64,000 bases of DNA from Annona cherimola (lineage: Eukaryota > Streptophyta > Magnoliopsida > Magnoliales > Annonaceae): NCBI GenBank assembly GCA_030490835.1, contig CM059971.1, forward strand, positions 53,058,012 through 53,122,011, read 5' to 3'. Positions 33,701-42,100 of the stretch are shown here, one piece after another (within the stretch, counting starts at the first letter, position 1; every line of letters starts with the position of its first letter). The notes beneath the pieces are model-generated. The model did not search any database and was not told the DNA's origin. It worked only from the letters and a program-made list of their open reading frames with translations. Position numbers and translations under genes: made by a program.

Positions 33701-34040
33701 CTGCTGGTTGGGCTGGTGCAGCAAGCCGGTGGGCGGACTTCTTGGCATAGTCTGACTGTCGAGCAGGCGGGCCCATTCGGATGGGCGTCTGCAGAGGCTT
33801 TGTTGGTTGAATAGAAGTGGTCTTCGAGCCTTGAACAATAAGAGGCTCCTTGAGTAGTGGAGATCGATCTCTTCTTTGTTTGATCGCTGCAGGAGAGTAG
33901 TCAACGTGTCGATAGACACGGTGCTCCGGCTTCTCTGGTACACGAATAAAATGATGCGGGATAGCCGCATCCATGTGATCTGGCTCAGAAATGACAAAAC
34001 CACCATTAGGCAAAAATCCAAAAGCCATCGAATGTGCCAT
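24780..34040 (-). CDS. gag-pol: Tat-lineage Gag-Pol polyprotein, 3086 residues, uninterrupted
   Basis: ATG at 34040, about 95 bp after the primer site. Residues 1-600 are basic and Pro/Gln-rich. Gag-like modules lie at about 610-790, 1055-1200 and 1240-1425, each with an aromatic W-Y/W segment followed by an S/T-W-E-E/F-type stretch and an F-x-x-RF motif. A C-x2-H-x4-H-x4-C knuckle is at 870-883. Protease: IDAGS at 1548-1552. RT: 2070-2265 with YVDD at 2215-2218. First RNase H: 2330-2480, with LYIAAS lacking the first catalytic Asp. Second RNase H: 2505-2635, with D2511, E2547, D2573 and D2623 in place. Integrase: HHCC zinc region 2735-2776, D2805, D2866, E2902 (spacing 60 and 35). No chromodomain. 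No stops or frameshifts and no sign of an intron. It makes the particle and enzymes that copy and insert the element. Confidence 0.95.
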   Translation of the reverse strand: MAHSMAFGFLPNGGFVISEPDHMDAAIPHHFIRVPEKPEHRVYRHVDYSPAAIKQRRDRSPLLKEPLIVQGSKTTSIQPTKPLQTPIRMGPPARQSDYAKKSAHRLAAPAQPAAQQPAGQPVSQSHSIKRSARQSTATRLAPTSHPEANVPRKGGKTVPNPVRCTITRQFGRAASRVVDLAPRLNQGDTQERKKLRRETKFSQLDTSLADGGDDQFKPQGPIVVRSGLGTLRFVIPDPTHSPHQSTDAPSSSQARVKSPRHYDTANIVTVPHHVSRKQRRKAQQKKQFGKATSRLNLKASSPLPPGPRHRLFSHPRQRGGQQKKPLQNTRKLRVPQKPRLFSGWQYPQRRHTTYPRLVLRLIPDFIHKNQFASLIRLREDMTYAPVVAPSREKHRMPHPKREAKRRRRLLQTTEVNMVDLTQPSTSKASEMLTRSRTAAMPITPPFCSLSHPEGIRAALPRGQFEASYMVGEEEEVLTPKSQLIHDLREEIKSMRRAMETQGNKTSGSHQPPSPRNRQSVHQPEKPVRQRTEEDENAELEPSFLQFNNLRINTPRTQDARVNTPMGSPPRYIAQKEMIHQLVVECLRRQAPQLTGVPTTTINRPYPPEVEAELLPRDLKPPKIQFDGTGSALKHLASFHYAMGNWAHHSNFCLRMFPNTLSGDAFQWYISLPIGSVQTWEEMKEMFTSRFVDTTREVQLSELSTLSQKKDEPVEDYITRWQRAANRCQAPLSQAMKVNLCRNGIKTEISLLMNEQLSTFQALATEACRKEYLLSQQKAWKKESSTTTMFKKKKTGETSANTTEVKKQPDKAKPPVKEQPTRPFRREEIQYAFGEDDVETLFQHLMSTGLFELPAPKRPEEVGRTSHQRYCSYHRYVGHPTKKCWDLQAILQDYIDKGVIKLSPPAQASSNVVTIEIAEKGNWEVIRKPPSLRRTKRCLKDLCRKDKRIRDKTILPFFSRHLRQSSRVQPFMIMDFLQPELLFPFYRRLAGRSPRPEKERYILEELPNTTPCENGLFWDLDSNDGEIETCYHINASASKPAKRRRTASVLIPNYTKFEVGMSPVNHIITYLRESRLLPASWETRVEYFRYSLGESVMSWYQDNHIEEITEWVILIDAFLVRFLSRQREQFPSNYLREIQYSQESTAHYINYLRDSTWSDPLAIWLPEPEVVTKYLSDAVCPPTDNGYKTFGAKTFIKAIRWVGNERFKQEAIFSDAEGFGRTNQLQVLHMLQLNNAPILRVFPFLARELSYDWPYIQLFHENHKYALPHLFDYSLAVCQMGQTEEFALGHFVLSLAHDSCALLWISSLPEEAFGSWEEFVDMFIQRFHEYETEFPPEMIEVMHPLSGESQYDYILRWINCRIINQKFDKEEIMVHQCIKSMSGYFPEIPKIQPFFSDVLRTLATNIQDSASCNMVQVEEDVLAILRSGRITPENKGKAPMQENRTQPEQHIPANHEKSSVSYNVLEHLKRLPARLSIYDALQLSQEVRDALVSALTDENVRLAYLVDAAECDEVISFTDEDMLLGDINHNRPLYVTGNLAGELVNRIMIDAGSAINILPLRTLRRIGISPSALKDTSVVIHGFNQGTQKAMGLIELELSIEDFCTEIPCFVINAPTSYNLLLGRPWLHSNKIIASTVHQCFKYCKDGVEKRIFADHKPFATAESFYSDAKYYDLASAVNTSMKAVEATTRESQQEVSQAPPAPVSTDIFSKGEKMESQGRGRGRGHGRGTTEPRAQFQSKFENMSFDPVHPLPRQQQGATIPPPTSYSNTAAGSRFYLDLEVLKKVAKPPRANFPRFEVDLEALRRFRNQANEEAKSLCCESDGMATEAAHQNQKPKETLDEVLAMLVGFNVSAPSVQGPQDEKSAQKHFIKQYGKVYGSPNKSSCLPTAKLKKWDFHRYSRESKKIMDLMGFYPDEPHLSGLGNDIPVPLSEIPPGYQKGNKRLGLGYKEEEDGNFATTYCVSTSDDSNNDEEALMEPEDAPPAIEDGGQPTIDVLEEFNLGTEEDPRPIFIAKNLVEKEKVALRRLLSEFKDVFAWGYSEMPGLNPAIAMHHLHITRDKKPVKQAPRRFRPELEEQIIREVEKLIDAEFIREIKFPKWISSIVPVKKKNGQIRICVDFRDLNEACPKDEFPLPFTDLLIDSTALYDTFSFMDGYSGYNQIKMAPADEAATAFRTPMGVFCYKVMPFGLKNAGATYQRAMQNIFHDMLHKHVECYVDDLVVRSEGHNKHKEDLRSVFLRLRKYDLKMNPLKCAFGVSSGKFLGFIIRQRGIEVDPLKTEAIQNMPPPRNLRELRSLQGQLSYIRRFISNLSGRCQPFHKLMRKDATFQWDTKCQQAFEAIKELLQNPPVLTTPVKGKPLILYIAASPQSLGALLAQENAQGKEQAAYYLSRRLLQAECNYSSIEKICLALVFVAQKLRHYFLAHQIILISKADPLKFLITKPMLSGRLAKWSLLLSEFDIKYVPRKAMKGQVLADFLAAHPLEEEFPILENLPDEKVFYANDDPMWQMYFDGASKPSGAGVGIVVVSPHKDLFPHSYFLGRSTTNNEAEYEALLIGMELLLQSDILFVRIFGDSELVIKQLNNQYEVHQPHLRKYYDKAQTLLAKFEMVSVEHVPRSENIVADALSKLASILAFNELDDMTIRVQRLEDGEELQVNQIGRCVSEVTTNNDDWRIPIINYLKYGIEPDDPSARKSLRKAVSRYTVFQDDLYRIAFDGLWLRCIDGNDICQVLQETHSSECGAHQSGRRLYHRIKTLGYYWPTMVQDSINFAKSCEACQMHGDIYHIPASVMSPAPISWPFSWWGFDIVGPINPSSSRGHLYILAATDYFSKWAEAKAYKRVRAQEVVEFIKHKIIYRYGVPYQITSDNGTPFKNDKINQLCRRFGIKQVFSSPYYPQGNGQAEAFNKNIIRILKRTTVKNKRDWHERLPEALWAYRTTHRTATGATPYSLLFGTEAVLPVEIQLASLRVAIHSGLTTEQQAKLRFDELEALDEKRVQARQRIELYQARMVEAYNKVVRHRSFKRGDLVLKLRTELMTGGKLTGKFEPKWEGPYIIERVYGNGTYEVINCENQVKATVNGNYLKRYYP

Positions 34041-34134
34041 GAAATCTGCAAAGGAGCATTTCAGAGTGTTAGGTTCTAGAAAATAAGCATATAAAGACCA
34101 TAGTTTTCAGCTCTTAAAGATGAAGGGAGAATGT

Positions 34135-34152
34135 TTCACGTCGGGTTCACCA
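34135..34152 (-). other. primer binding site, matches tRNA-Trp 3' end
   Basis: In element sense TGGTGAACCCGACGTGAA begins two bases after the LTR. Its complement TTCACGTCGGGTTCACCA is, from memory, the 3' end of plant tRNA-Trp including CCA (18 of 18). It fixes the right LTR as the 5' LTR. Confidence 0.8.
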
Positions 34153-34493
34153 TTTGTTCCGGCCTCGTGAGAAAATCATTTCATACACTTGGTTAAAGAT
34201 AAAATTGTTTTCCTACGACTTTGGAAATAAATGCTTAATTAATTCCCCAGCAAAATTTTAAAGCATCCAATTCTTTAACCGAGTCCGAAAAGTATATCAC
34301 AGAAATATTTTGCATTGTGTTCCACATTCTGATTTTACATCTCTAACGAGAAAACCCTTGATTAAAAGAGCTGAATACAATGGTCCATAAGAAAAAAATG
34401 CTTAATAATAATGAAGTGCGTAGAAGATCCTTCTACGTCTTTACAAGTGCACGAAAAATCGTGTCTAACAAAAATATAAAGATAAATGAGTAC

Positions 34494-34628
34494 ACTTCGC
34501 CCCGCGCCGTGACTCGAATGTGAGGTATATGACGCCACGCGCCATATCTTTACGTATGAGGTTCATGACGCCACGCGCCATGACTTAAATGTGAGGTACA
34601 TGACGCCACGCGCCATGTCTTAAATGTG
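34494..34628. repeat. GC-rich direct repeats near the U5 end (right LTR)
   Basis: Second copy of the GACGCCACGCGCCAT repeats seen at 15186-15320. In this LTR they lie within the functional leader, about 340 bp before the primer binding site. Confidence 0.8.
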
Positions 34629-34899
34629 AGTTTACGCTTAGCCCGTCGACCAGCGATGACTCGGTTTGGGAACTAGTGAGGGGCCCGTCGGCTACACTAG
34701 TGACCCTACACAGCAAACTAAGTGTGTTCTTAGCTTCTGGATTTACACAGCAGACCAGCGTGTCCCGCTTTCAGCTTCTGTACTTGTACAAGAAACCAGC
34801 GTCTCCCGCATTCAGCCTCTGGATTGAACAATTGGGTGGTTTTACCAAGAAATGGATTCAACCGAATTTAAAAAAATATGTTTGGGTCATTTTTGACCA

Positions 34900-35473
34900 A
34901 TTTAAAAGGTTTGGGCCCAACTGGGCTTGTTGAAAAGAGTTTGGGCCTTCTTGGGCTTTTTGGAGAGTTTTGAGCCATCTTGGGCTTTTTGGAGGGTTTT
35001 GGGCCACCTTGGGCTTTTTTTGAAAAGTTTTTAGCCGTCTTGGGCTTTGTGGAGATTTTTGAGCCATCTTGGGCTTTTTGAAAAGTTTTGAGCCATCTTG
35101 GGCTTTTTGGAGAGTTTTGGGCCATCATGGGCTTTTTGAAAAGTTTTGAGCCATCTTAGGCTTTATGGAGATTTTTGAGCCATATTGGGCTTTTTGGAGA
35201 TTTTTGGGCCATCATGGGCTTTTTGGAGAGTTTTGGGCCATCATGGGCTTTTTGAAAAGTTTTTAGCTGTCTTGGGCTTTGTGGAGATTTTTGTGCCATC
35301 TTGGGCTTTTTGAAAAGTTTTGAGCCATCTTGGGCTTTTTGGAGAGTTTTGGGCCATCATGGGCTTTTTGAAAAGTTTTGAGCCATCTTGGGCTTTGTGG
35401 AGATTTTTGAGCCATCTTGGGCTTTTTGGAGATTTTTGGGCCATCATGGGCTTTTTGGAGAGTTTTGGGGCTC
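34900..35473. repeat. 29-31 bp tandem array (right LTR)
   Basis: Counterpart of 15592-16165, with the same order of unit variants. One substitution (A to G) was seen just after the array, near 35481. Confidence 0.9.
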
Positions 35474-35523
35474 GGATTGAGCGAAGAGGTCATCATTTTT
35501 TTTTTTTTGATATATATATATGT

Positions 35524-37180
35524 ATATTTATAATAGAAAATATACTTAACCCGTGTGTCAATTCAACCCGCCAGTCGGGGAGTATCCACGTTGGGAAAAG
35601 TAGTTTTTGAAAATAATATATATGTATATATAGATATTTATATATATATAATATACATATATATATTTTTACTTTATTTTTGAAAGAGGGAAAGTATACT
35701 TAACCCGTGTGTCAATTCAACCCGCCAGTCGGGGAGTATCCACGTTGGGAAAAGTAGTTTTCAAAAATAATATATATGTATATATATTTATATATATATA
35801 TAATATACACATATATATTTTTATTTTATTTTCAAAAGAAGGAAAATATACTTAACCCGTGTGTCAATTCAACCCGCCAGTCGGGGAGTATCCACGTTGG
35901 GAAAAGTAGTTTTTGAAAATAATATACATGTATATATATATATTTATATATATATAATATAACACATATATATTTTTATTTTATTTTTAAAAGAGGGAAA
36001 GTATACTTAACCCGTGTGTCAATTCAACCCGCCAGTCGGGGAGTATCCACGTTGGGAAAAGTAGTTTTCAAAAATAATATATATGTATATATATTTATAT
36101 ATATATAATATACACATATATATTTTTATTTTATTTTCAAAAGAGGAAAAATATACTTAACCCGTGTGTCAATTCAACCCGCCAGTCGGGGAGTATCTAC
36201 GTTGGGAAAAGTAGTTTTTGAAAATAATATATATGTATATATATATATATATTTATATATATATAATATAACACATATATATTTTTATTTTATTTTTAAA
36301 AGAGGAAAAATATACTTAACCCGTGTGTCAATTCAACCCGCCAGTCGGGGAGTATCCACGTTGGGAAAAGTAGTTTTTGAAAATAATATATATGTATATA
36401 TAGATATTTATATATATATAATATACATATATATATTTTTACTTTATTTTTGAAAGAGGGAAAGTATACTTAACCCGTGTGTCAATTCAACCCGCCAGTC
36501 GGGGAGTATCTACGTTGGGAAAAGTAGTTTTTGAAAATAATATATATGTATATATATATATATATTTATATATATATAATATAACACATATATATTTTTA
36601 TTTTATTTTTAAAAGAGAAAATATACTTAACCCGTGTGTCAATTCAACCCGCCAGTCGGGGAGTATCCACGTTGGGAAAAGTAGTTTTTATGTATATATA
36701 TATATTTATATATATATAATATAACACATATATATTTTTATTTTATTTTTAAAAGAGAAAATATACTTAACCCGTGTGTCAATTCAACCCGCCAGTCGGG
36801 GAGTATCCACATTGGGAAAAGTAGTTTTTTTGAAAATAATATATATGTATATATATATATATTTATATATATATAATATACATATATATATTTTTACTTT
36901 ATTTTTGAAAGAGGGAAAGTATACTTAACCCGTGTGTCAATTCAACCCGCCAGTCGGGGAGTATCCACGTTGGGAAAAGTAGTTTTTTTGAAAATAATAT
37001 ATATGTATATATATATTTATATATAAATAATATACATATATATATTTTTATAGGAGAAAATATACTTAACCCGTGTGTCAATTCAACCCGCCAGTCGGGG
37101 AGTATCCACGTTGGGAAAAGTAGTTTTCGAAAATAATATATATATATATATTTATATATAATATATATATATATATATAT
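35524..37180. repeat. about 155-bp tandem array, 11 copies (right LTR)
   Basis: Counterpart of 16216-17870 with all eleven units in the same order and one TA unit more. Preservation of unit order shows the array was copied whole by reverse transcription and not rearranged since. Confidence 0.9.
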
Positions 37181-37303
37181 TAAAGAAACTCAAAAATATA
37201 TATCGGAGAACTCACGTTCTTCTCTGAGCACGGGAGAGCTGTCTTCGTTCTCGGCTCGAAGTTCTCTTTTTTTTTTTTTTTTTTTTTGAGAAGCCGAGTG
37301 GGG

Positions 37304-37311
37304 TATTTATA
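37304..37311 (-). promoter_or_regulatory. TATA box of the element's 5' LTR
   Basis: TATAAATA on the minus strand within GCCTATAAATACCCC, identical to 17994-18001. Transcription would start about 30 bp further on, near 37275, and run toward 34155 and the polyprotein. Confidence 0.75.
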
Positions 37312-37335
37312 GGCTCTGCCGGGTTGGTGCGAGAC

Positions 37336-37690
37336 CCCGCGGAACCGGAAGCTCCCGCGAAACCGTCTTCCCCGCGGAACTGTTTTTACGCGGAACCTCC
37401 TCTCCGTGGAACCGCTTTCCCGCGGAACCGGATTCACGCGGAACCTCTTCTCCGCGGAACTCAATTGGTCTTCATGCGCCTGCCGCGGAACTGCGTCCAC
37501 GCAGAACCACGCTCCCGCGGAACTCTTTTCTGCGACATGCATTTCCGCGGAACTAGCACATTCCATCACGCGGAACTAGCACATTCTATCTCGCGGAACC
37601 TCGAGCTGGTGCCTGTTGGGACCGTCTTCACGCGGAACTCGTGCATCCGCGGAACCTCGAGCTGGTGCAGTCATTCGCTTCCGCGGAACG
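37336..37690 (-). promoter_or_regulatory. GTTCCGCG motif array upstream of the TATA box (right LTR)
   Basis: Same 14 exact and three near copies as in the left LTR. Being in the 5' LTR, this is the copy that could control the element's own transcription. Confidence 0.7.
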
Positions 37691-38062
37691 ATCGTTCAGT
37701 GACGGAATCCGACCGTTGATGCCCTGTCATATCTTTTGCATGGAAACACGCTATCTCCTGCAACTCCAGAGCTGGTAGCCTGTAGTTGCCGATCGGTGGC
37801 AGCGTGATCAGCGGCCCGGCGCATGCGTGCTGTAGCTCTAGATTGATAGTCCTGCTATCTCCAGCGGGTCCTTCTGGATCTTAGAGGTTGACGAAGGAGA
37901 TTCAAAGCCGGAAGGGGAATCCACCGACTGCGGCTGCAACTGCTCTGTTGCTCTATCGCTTTGGCGCTGCGCTCCTATTGGTTCCAGCTTCTTCCAGTTC
38001 GCGTAGAGAACTGCTTGCTCCTCCAGTTTGCTTTGTGCAAGCGATACAGGTCAGCATCTCTC

Positions 38063-38116
<54 letters not shown>

Positions 38117-38133
38117 GAGGCACCAGATCTCCC

Positions 38134-38676
38134 ACACCCTTGTTCGCTTCGTGCCCTGTGGTAAGCTCTAGCAGCACCACGCCAAAGCTGTAGACGTCGC
38201 ACTTCTCGTTCACACGGAGCGTCGACGCATATTCTGGTGCGATGTAACCAAACGACCCCGCGACGGCCGTCACTGATTCCAGCTCGCCGTGCTTGGCCAG
38301 CATACGCGCCAGCCCGAAGTCAACGATCTTGGCTTTTGAAGTCGTTGTCGAGGAAGATGTTGCTGGACTTGTCGTCGCGGTGGATGATTGGCGGCGCGGA
38401 GGAGTGATGCATGTAGCAGAGCCCTTGCACAGCGCTGATCGCAATCTGGAGCCGCGTCGGCCAGTCGAGACCGGCTCCTCCTTCTCTGGCCATCTTGCCG
38501 TGGAGCCAGCGGTCCAAGCTGCCGTTCTCCACATACTCGTAGACAAGCACCTTCGAGTCGTCGCTGGAGATGCAGCAGAGCAATTTCACGATGTTCGTGT
38601 GCCGTATCCCGCCCAGAATCTTGATCTCCGATTGGAATTTTCTCCCGCCCTCGGAAAACCGATTTTCATACCACAA
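38134..38676 (-). pseudogene. captured LRR receptor-like kinase fragment (right LTR)
   Basis: Second copy of the fragment at 18822-19364, with the same one-base frame change (38334-38337) and one substitution (T to C near 38644). The defect is therefore older than this insertion and was carried by the parent element. Located in U3 about 0.8-1.4 kb upstream of the TATA box. Confidence 0.9.
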
Positions 38677-39172
38677 TGAAAAGGGAAGAGAACTATTGAG
38701 AAGCGGTTTACTAGCTCGCGAAGCTATCCGGTTCTAATGGAATTCCGACGCAGGCTTTGTCCCGCCGTTTGCTGAACCCACCCGCACAGGCAAGCATTTT
38801 TCTGCTTTCCGGTCAGCCTCGCCGTTGTTACCTGTGTAATTGGTCTTGAAGCAGCGGATTGGTATCAGCGAAAGGTCGGATCCGGTATCCGAAGTCTACA
38901 CAGTGGTTCGCTCGGCGAGCTGAGCTGGTGTCTATTAATGTTCCGGCAGTAGTTTTTACGGTCTTCGACCAGTTGGTAAGTGGTTTCCGGCAGCAGAATC
39001 CGGTTTTGCGGGTGTGGATCGAAGGTTCCCTGCTCGGAAAGTGAATTTCGACGGGAGAGGTTAAAGTGGATGTTTTGTGTGGCCGGAGCTTCTGAAAAGT
39101 GAAAAGCGGTTTCGGTTTCCAGTTTTTTTTTTTTTTTGAGATTTTGCTAGTGAGGTACACGGAAACTTCGGC

Positions 39173-39310
39173 ATGACTTCAGGGACGAGGCTTCCGACAT
39201 GGAAAGAGAGGGAGAACAACAAGAAGAGGGAGAGACGGCGGCGAGCGATCGCCGCGAAAATCTACGCTGGGTTGCGGATGTACGGGAACTACAAGCTTCC
39301 GAAGCTCTAG
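39173..39310 (+). pseudogene. captured BES1/BZR1-family first-exon fragment (right LTR)
   Basis: Second copy of 19862-19999, identical in the coding stretch as far as I can see. It points outward from the element into the flanking Sirevirus, so any promoter captured with it could transcribe flanking DNA from 39580 on. Confidence 0.9.
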
Positions 39311-39580
39311 GCGGCGGCGGAGGCATCTGAACGGGGTGGCGAGTTTCTGCCAGGGTCAGGATCGGACGCCTCTGTTTCGTCTCTTGCAGAGATTCTTGAT
39401 CGGACAGCCAGCAGTAGATTTGGACGGGCGATTGGGGGATTGGGTTTCTTCTGGGAAGTGCCGGGGCTCCGTCTCCTTCTCCATTTTCTTCTTCTTCCTC
39501 CTTTTTTTTTTTTTTTTTTTTTTTTATATATATATGAAAAATCATATAATTTCATAGACTAATCAAAATATACCCCATCA

Positions 39581-39585
39581 CCAAA
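39581..39585. other. target site duplication, right copy (CCAAA)
   Basis: CCAAA directly after the LTR end ...CCCCATCA, pairing with 14842-14846. Confidence 0.95.
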
Positions 39586-39818
39586 GCATGAGTTTTGATG
39601 ATTAACAAAGTTAAAATTGAGTATAAGGTGATTACTGATGACTTTGCTTAATGATTTAAGGAATGAATTAGCCAAGTCGATATCCAAGTCGACTTGGACT
39701 TCGACTTAGGGTGAAGTTGATCCCAAAGTCGACTCCATATTCGACTCCAAAACAGACCACATAGCAAAATTCAAAATGGAAGGAAAAGCAGGTGAAGTCG
39801 CAGGCCAAGTCGAATATG
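39586..39818 (+). repeat. remaining part of the outer Sirevirus 5' LTR, truncated
   Basis: Continues the LTR that starts at 14807: GCATGAGTTTTGATGATTAAC, then AAGTCG/GTCGACTT cassettes at 39676-39800 as in the other Sirevirus LTRs. It breaks off after about 230 bp. The rest of the LTR, the primer site and the first half of gag are deleted. Confidence 0.8.
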
Positions 39819-39905
39819 CAAGGATAGAACTCCCTACTCACAAAACGTTTCAGAAAATTTGTGAGGAAAGAAAAAAATTTCAGAAGCTTCAAGGATAGAA
39901 CTCCC
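39819..39905. other. deletion junction with a duplicated 16-mer
   Basis: CAAGGATAGAACTCCC occurs at 39819-39834, exactly where LTR sequence switches to gag sequence, and again at 39890-39905, where it belongs to gag. The first copy replaces the expected bases at the junction, so it looks like filler copied from 71 bp downstream during repair. Confidence 0.65.
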
Positions 39906-40901
39906 AGAGAAAAGAAGAAAGAATCAACCAAATGCTATAGATGCGGCGGTTCGGGACATATGCAAGCTCAATGTCCAACTCCCGAAGAAAGCAAAGTAAA
40001 AGAACAAAGAAAAGATCGAGTGGACAATAAAAGATTCCAAAGATACAAAGGAAGAGGCATGTACGTGAATGACGAGGAATCTACAACGAGTAACTCCTCA
40101 ACCGATGAAATCGAAGTAGAAGAATGTGCAAGAATCTGCTGCATGGCACAAATCGAGCAAGAAGAACAAACTACCTCAACAAAATGCACAGGTAATGAAG
40201 AGGTAAGTTCCAAACTCTCCCATTCTAAGTCAAGTTATTCTTCTTTTCAAGATTGCCTCAAATGTACTGAATTAGAAGAACTACAAACTGCATATGATTC
40301 ATTGTATGAAGAAATGAAGAAATTAGGAAGCAAGTTTACAATTAAGAAGAAACAATGTGATGCAGTAATAATTGCAAATGGTAAACTTGCAGAGAAATTA
40401 GACAAAATAAAAGAAGAAAATGATATGATGAAAAAGGAGAACGAATCATTAAATGAATCATTAGCTAAGTTCTCTAATCCAGGAGAAAATGTTAAAATGT
40501 TTCTGAATATGACCTCCCAAACACATAAAAGAGGTCTTGTATATCATACATTTGAGCAAGGAGAAAGTAGCAAATCAAATGTGCAAATACTTGAGAAATA
40601 TCAAACTAAAACTGCATCTATATACAAGCCACAAAAGAAAAATTTTAAGTGGATTAGAAGACCAACTACTGAACCATTGCATACTTGGAGGCCTACTCCG
40701 AGATTACCTATGGCTTGTAATTTCTGCAATAAATTGGGTCATAAAACTTACAAATGTAATTTTAAGAAATTATATGACCGTGGTGCAAAATTAGTTTGGG
40801 TTCCAAGGAACACAAGATTTGGGCTTTCCAAGTTAGAACAACAAAGATTAATTTATATTACTAACCCAAATGGACCCATAAAATGGGTACCAAGGAGATA
40901 A
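39835..40901 (+). pseudogene. gag: outer Sirevirus gag, 5'-deleted
   Basis: The frame aligns with the C-terminal half of the Gag at 51109-49309: two CCHC knuckles (CYRCGGSGHMQAQCP near 39930-39975 and CNFCNKLGHKTYKC near 40718-40760), with a Glu/Lys-rich predicted coiled coil between them. It ends WVPRR-TAA at 40899-40901. The N-terminal half with the capsid-like core is missing because of the deletion at about 39818-39834. The protein would have bound element RNA in the particle. The pol frame starts inside its last codons in another frame. Confidence 0.8.
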
Positions 40902-42100
40902 GATTTACTTGCTTATTTTTTCAGACATGTTTTAAGGCAAAGGCAAATAATGAATGGTTCATGGATAGCGGTTGCTCAAGGCATATGACCGGTGAAAGAA
41001 GCTTATTTCATAAACTTAAGCCTTGCAACGATGGAATGGTTGCCTTTGGTAATAATGAAAAAGGTAAAATCAAAGGTAAAGGAAATATACGTAGTATTTC
41101 AAATGCATGCATGGAAGATGTTTTGTTTGTTGAAGGACTCAAACACAATTTAATGAGCATTAGCCAATTATGTGATAAAGGATACAAAGTTGTGTTTGAA
41201 TCATCTATATGTAAGGTATTTGATGGAGAGCATATCATGTTTAGTGGTAAAAGACATGGAAATGTATATTTGGTTTCACTTGATGAATTAAATGGTCAAT
41301 GTCTAATGGCCATTGATAATGATCCATGGGTTTGGCATAAAAGGCTTGGACATATAAACATGGGAAACATAAAGACCCTATGGAAAAAGAGTTTGGTAGA
41401 AGGATTACCAAGATTGAAATATGACAAGGACAAGATTTGTAAGGCATGTCAATTATCAAAACAACCCAAGATGCCTTTCTCTACCAAAAAGGAAATTTCC
41501 ACCACCAAGCCACTTGAATTGCTACACATGGATCTATACGGGTCATCCGACATTCTAACCATTGGTGGAAAGAAATATGTATTTGTCATAGTTGATGATT
41601 TTTCAAGATTCACATGGATAATTCTCTTAGCTAGTAAAGATGAAGCCTTCTCTATGTTTGTAACTTTTGTAAATTTGATGCAAAATGAAAAATAAAGTAC
41701 TATTGTGACCATAAGAAGCGATCATGGTGGAGAATTCGAAAACAAACGATTCATGGAATTTTGTAATGAAAAAAGAATTCACCACACATTTTCTGCACCA
41801 AGAACTCCACAACAAAATGGAGTAGTAGAAAGGAAAAATAGAACTATACAAGAGATGGCTAGAACTATGCTAAATGAAAGCAATCTATCCAAGAAATTTT
41901 GGGGTGAAGCTGTAAGTACAGCTTGTCATGTATTGAACCGTGTCACCATTCGAGCAATCTTGAAAAAGACCCCATACGAACTATGGAAAGGAAGAAAACC
42001 AAATATTTCTTATTTTCATGCTTTTGGATGTACGTGTTATGTTTTGAACAATGGAAAAACTAACTTGGGGAAGTTAGATGCTAAAAGTGATGAGGCTATA
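40883..42100 (+). pseudogene. pol: outer Sirevirus pol, 5' part: protease end and integrase
   Basis: Overlaps the gag end in another frame. It holds WFMDSGCSRHMTG (protease-region DSG motif), the GAG-preintegrase zinc region (HKRLGHINMGN, then CKACQLSKQ) and integrase residues in LLHMDLYG, RSDHGGEFEN and NGVVERKNR. A TAA at 41693-41695 replaces the CAA found in the sister copy. The gene is then interrupted at 42100, after the codons for DEAI, by the nested Sirevirus; the frame resumes at 52880. Not functional. Confidence 0.85.
42096..42100. other. target site duplication, left copy (CTATA)
   Basis: CTATA before the LTR at 42101, repeated at 52875-52879 after the other LTR. It lies within the outer element's pol. 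Confidence 0.95.

Larger units (their letters stand above)
14847..39580 (-). mobile_element. giant Tat-lineage Ty3/gypsy retrotransposon, 24.7 kb
   Basis: Two near-identical 5.4 kb LTRs (14847-20268 and 34155-39580) with TG...CA ends, flanked by CCAAA duplications. The primer binding site, polyprotein and polypurine tract all show that transcription runs on the minus strand, so the right LTR is its 5' LTR. The double RNase H (gypsy RH plus a second archaeal-type RH) between RT and integrase is the hallmark of the Tat clade. Not Ogre in the strict sense, as far as I see: the protease-RT region is not split and the primer site is not arginine tRNA. Between LTRs and body it carries captured host exons and an antisense spliced gene. 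The ORF is intact and the LTRs are nearly identical, so it looks recently active. Confidence 0.95.
34155..39580 (-). repeat. right LTR (5' LTR in element sense), 5426 bp
   Basis: Same content and order as the left LTR. The start of the leader should be about 37275, giving a transcript leader of about 3.1 kb of R-U5 plus about 115 bp before the polyprotein ATG. Near identity with the left LTR indicates a young insertion: three substitutions in 5.4 kb would be some tens of thousands of years at a rate of 1.3e-8 per site per year, a rate assumed here. Confidence 0.95.

Noticed and set aside
24780..34040. Classification as Ogre proper
   Set aside because: No split between protease and RT, and the primer site does not fit arginine tRNA; only the broader Tat clade is supported.
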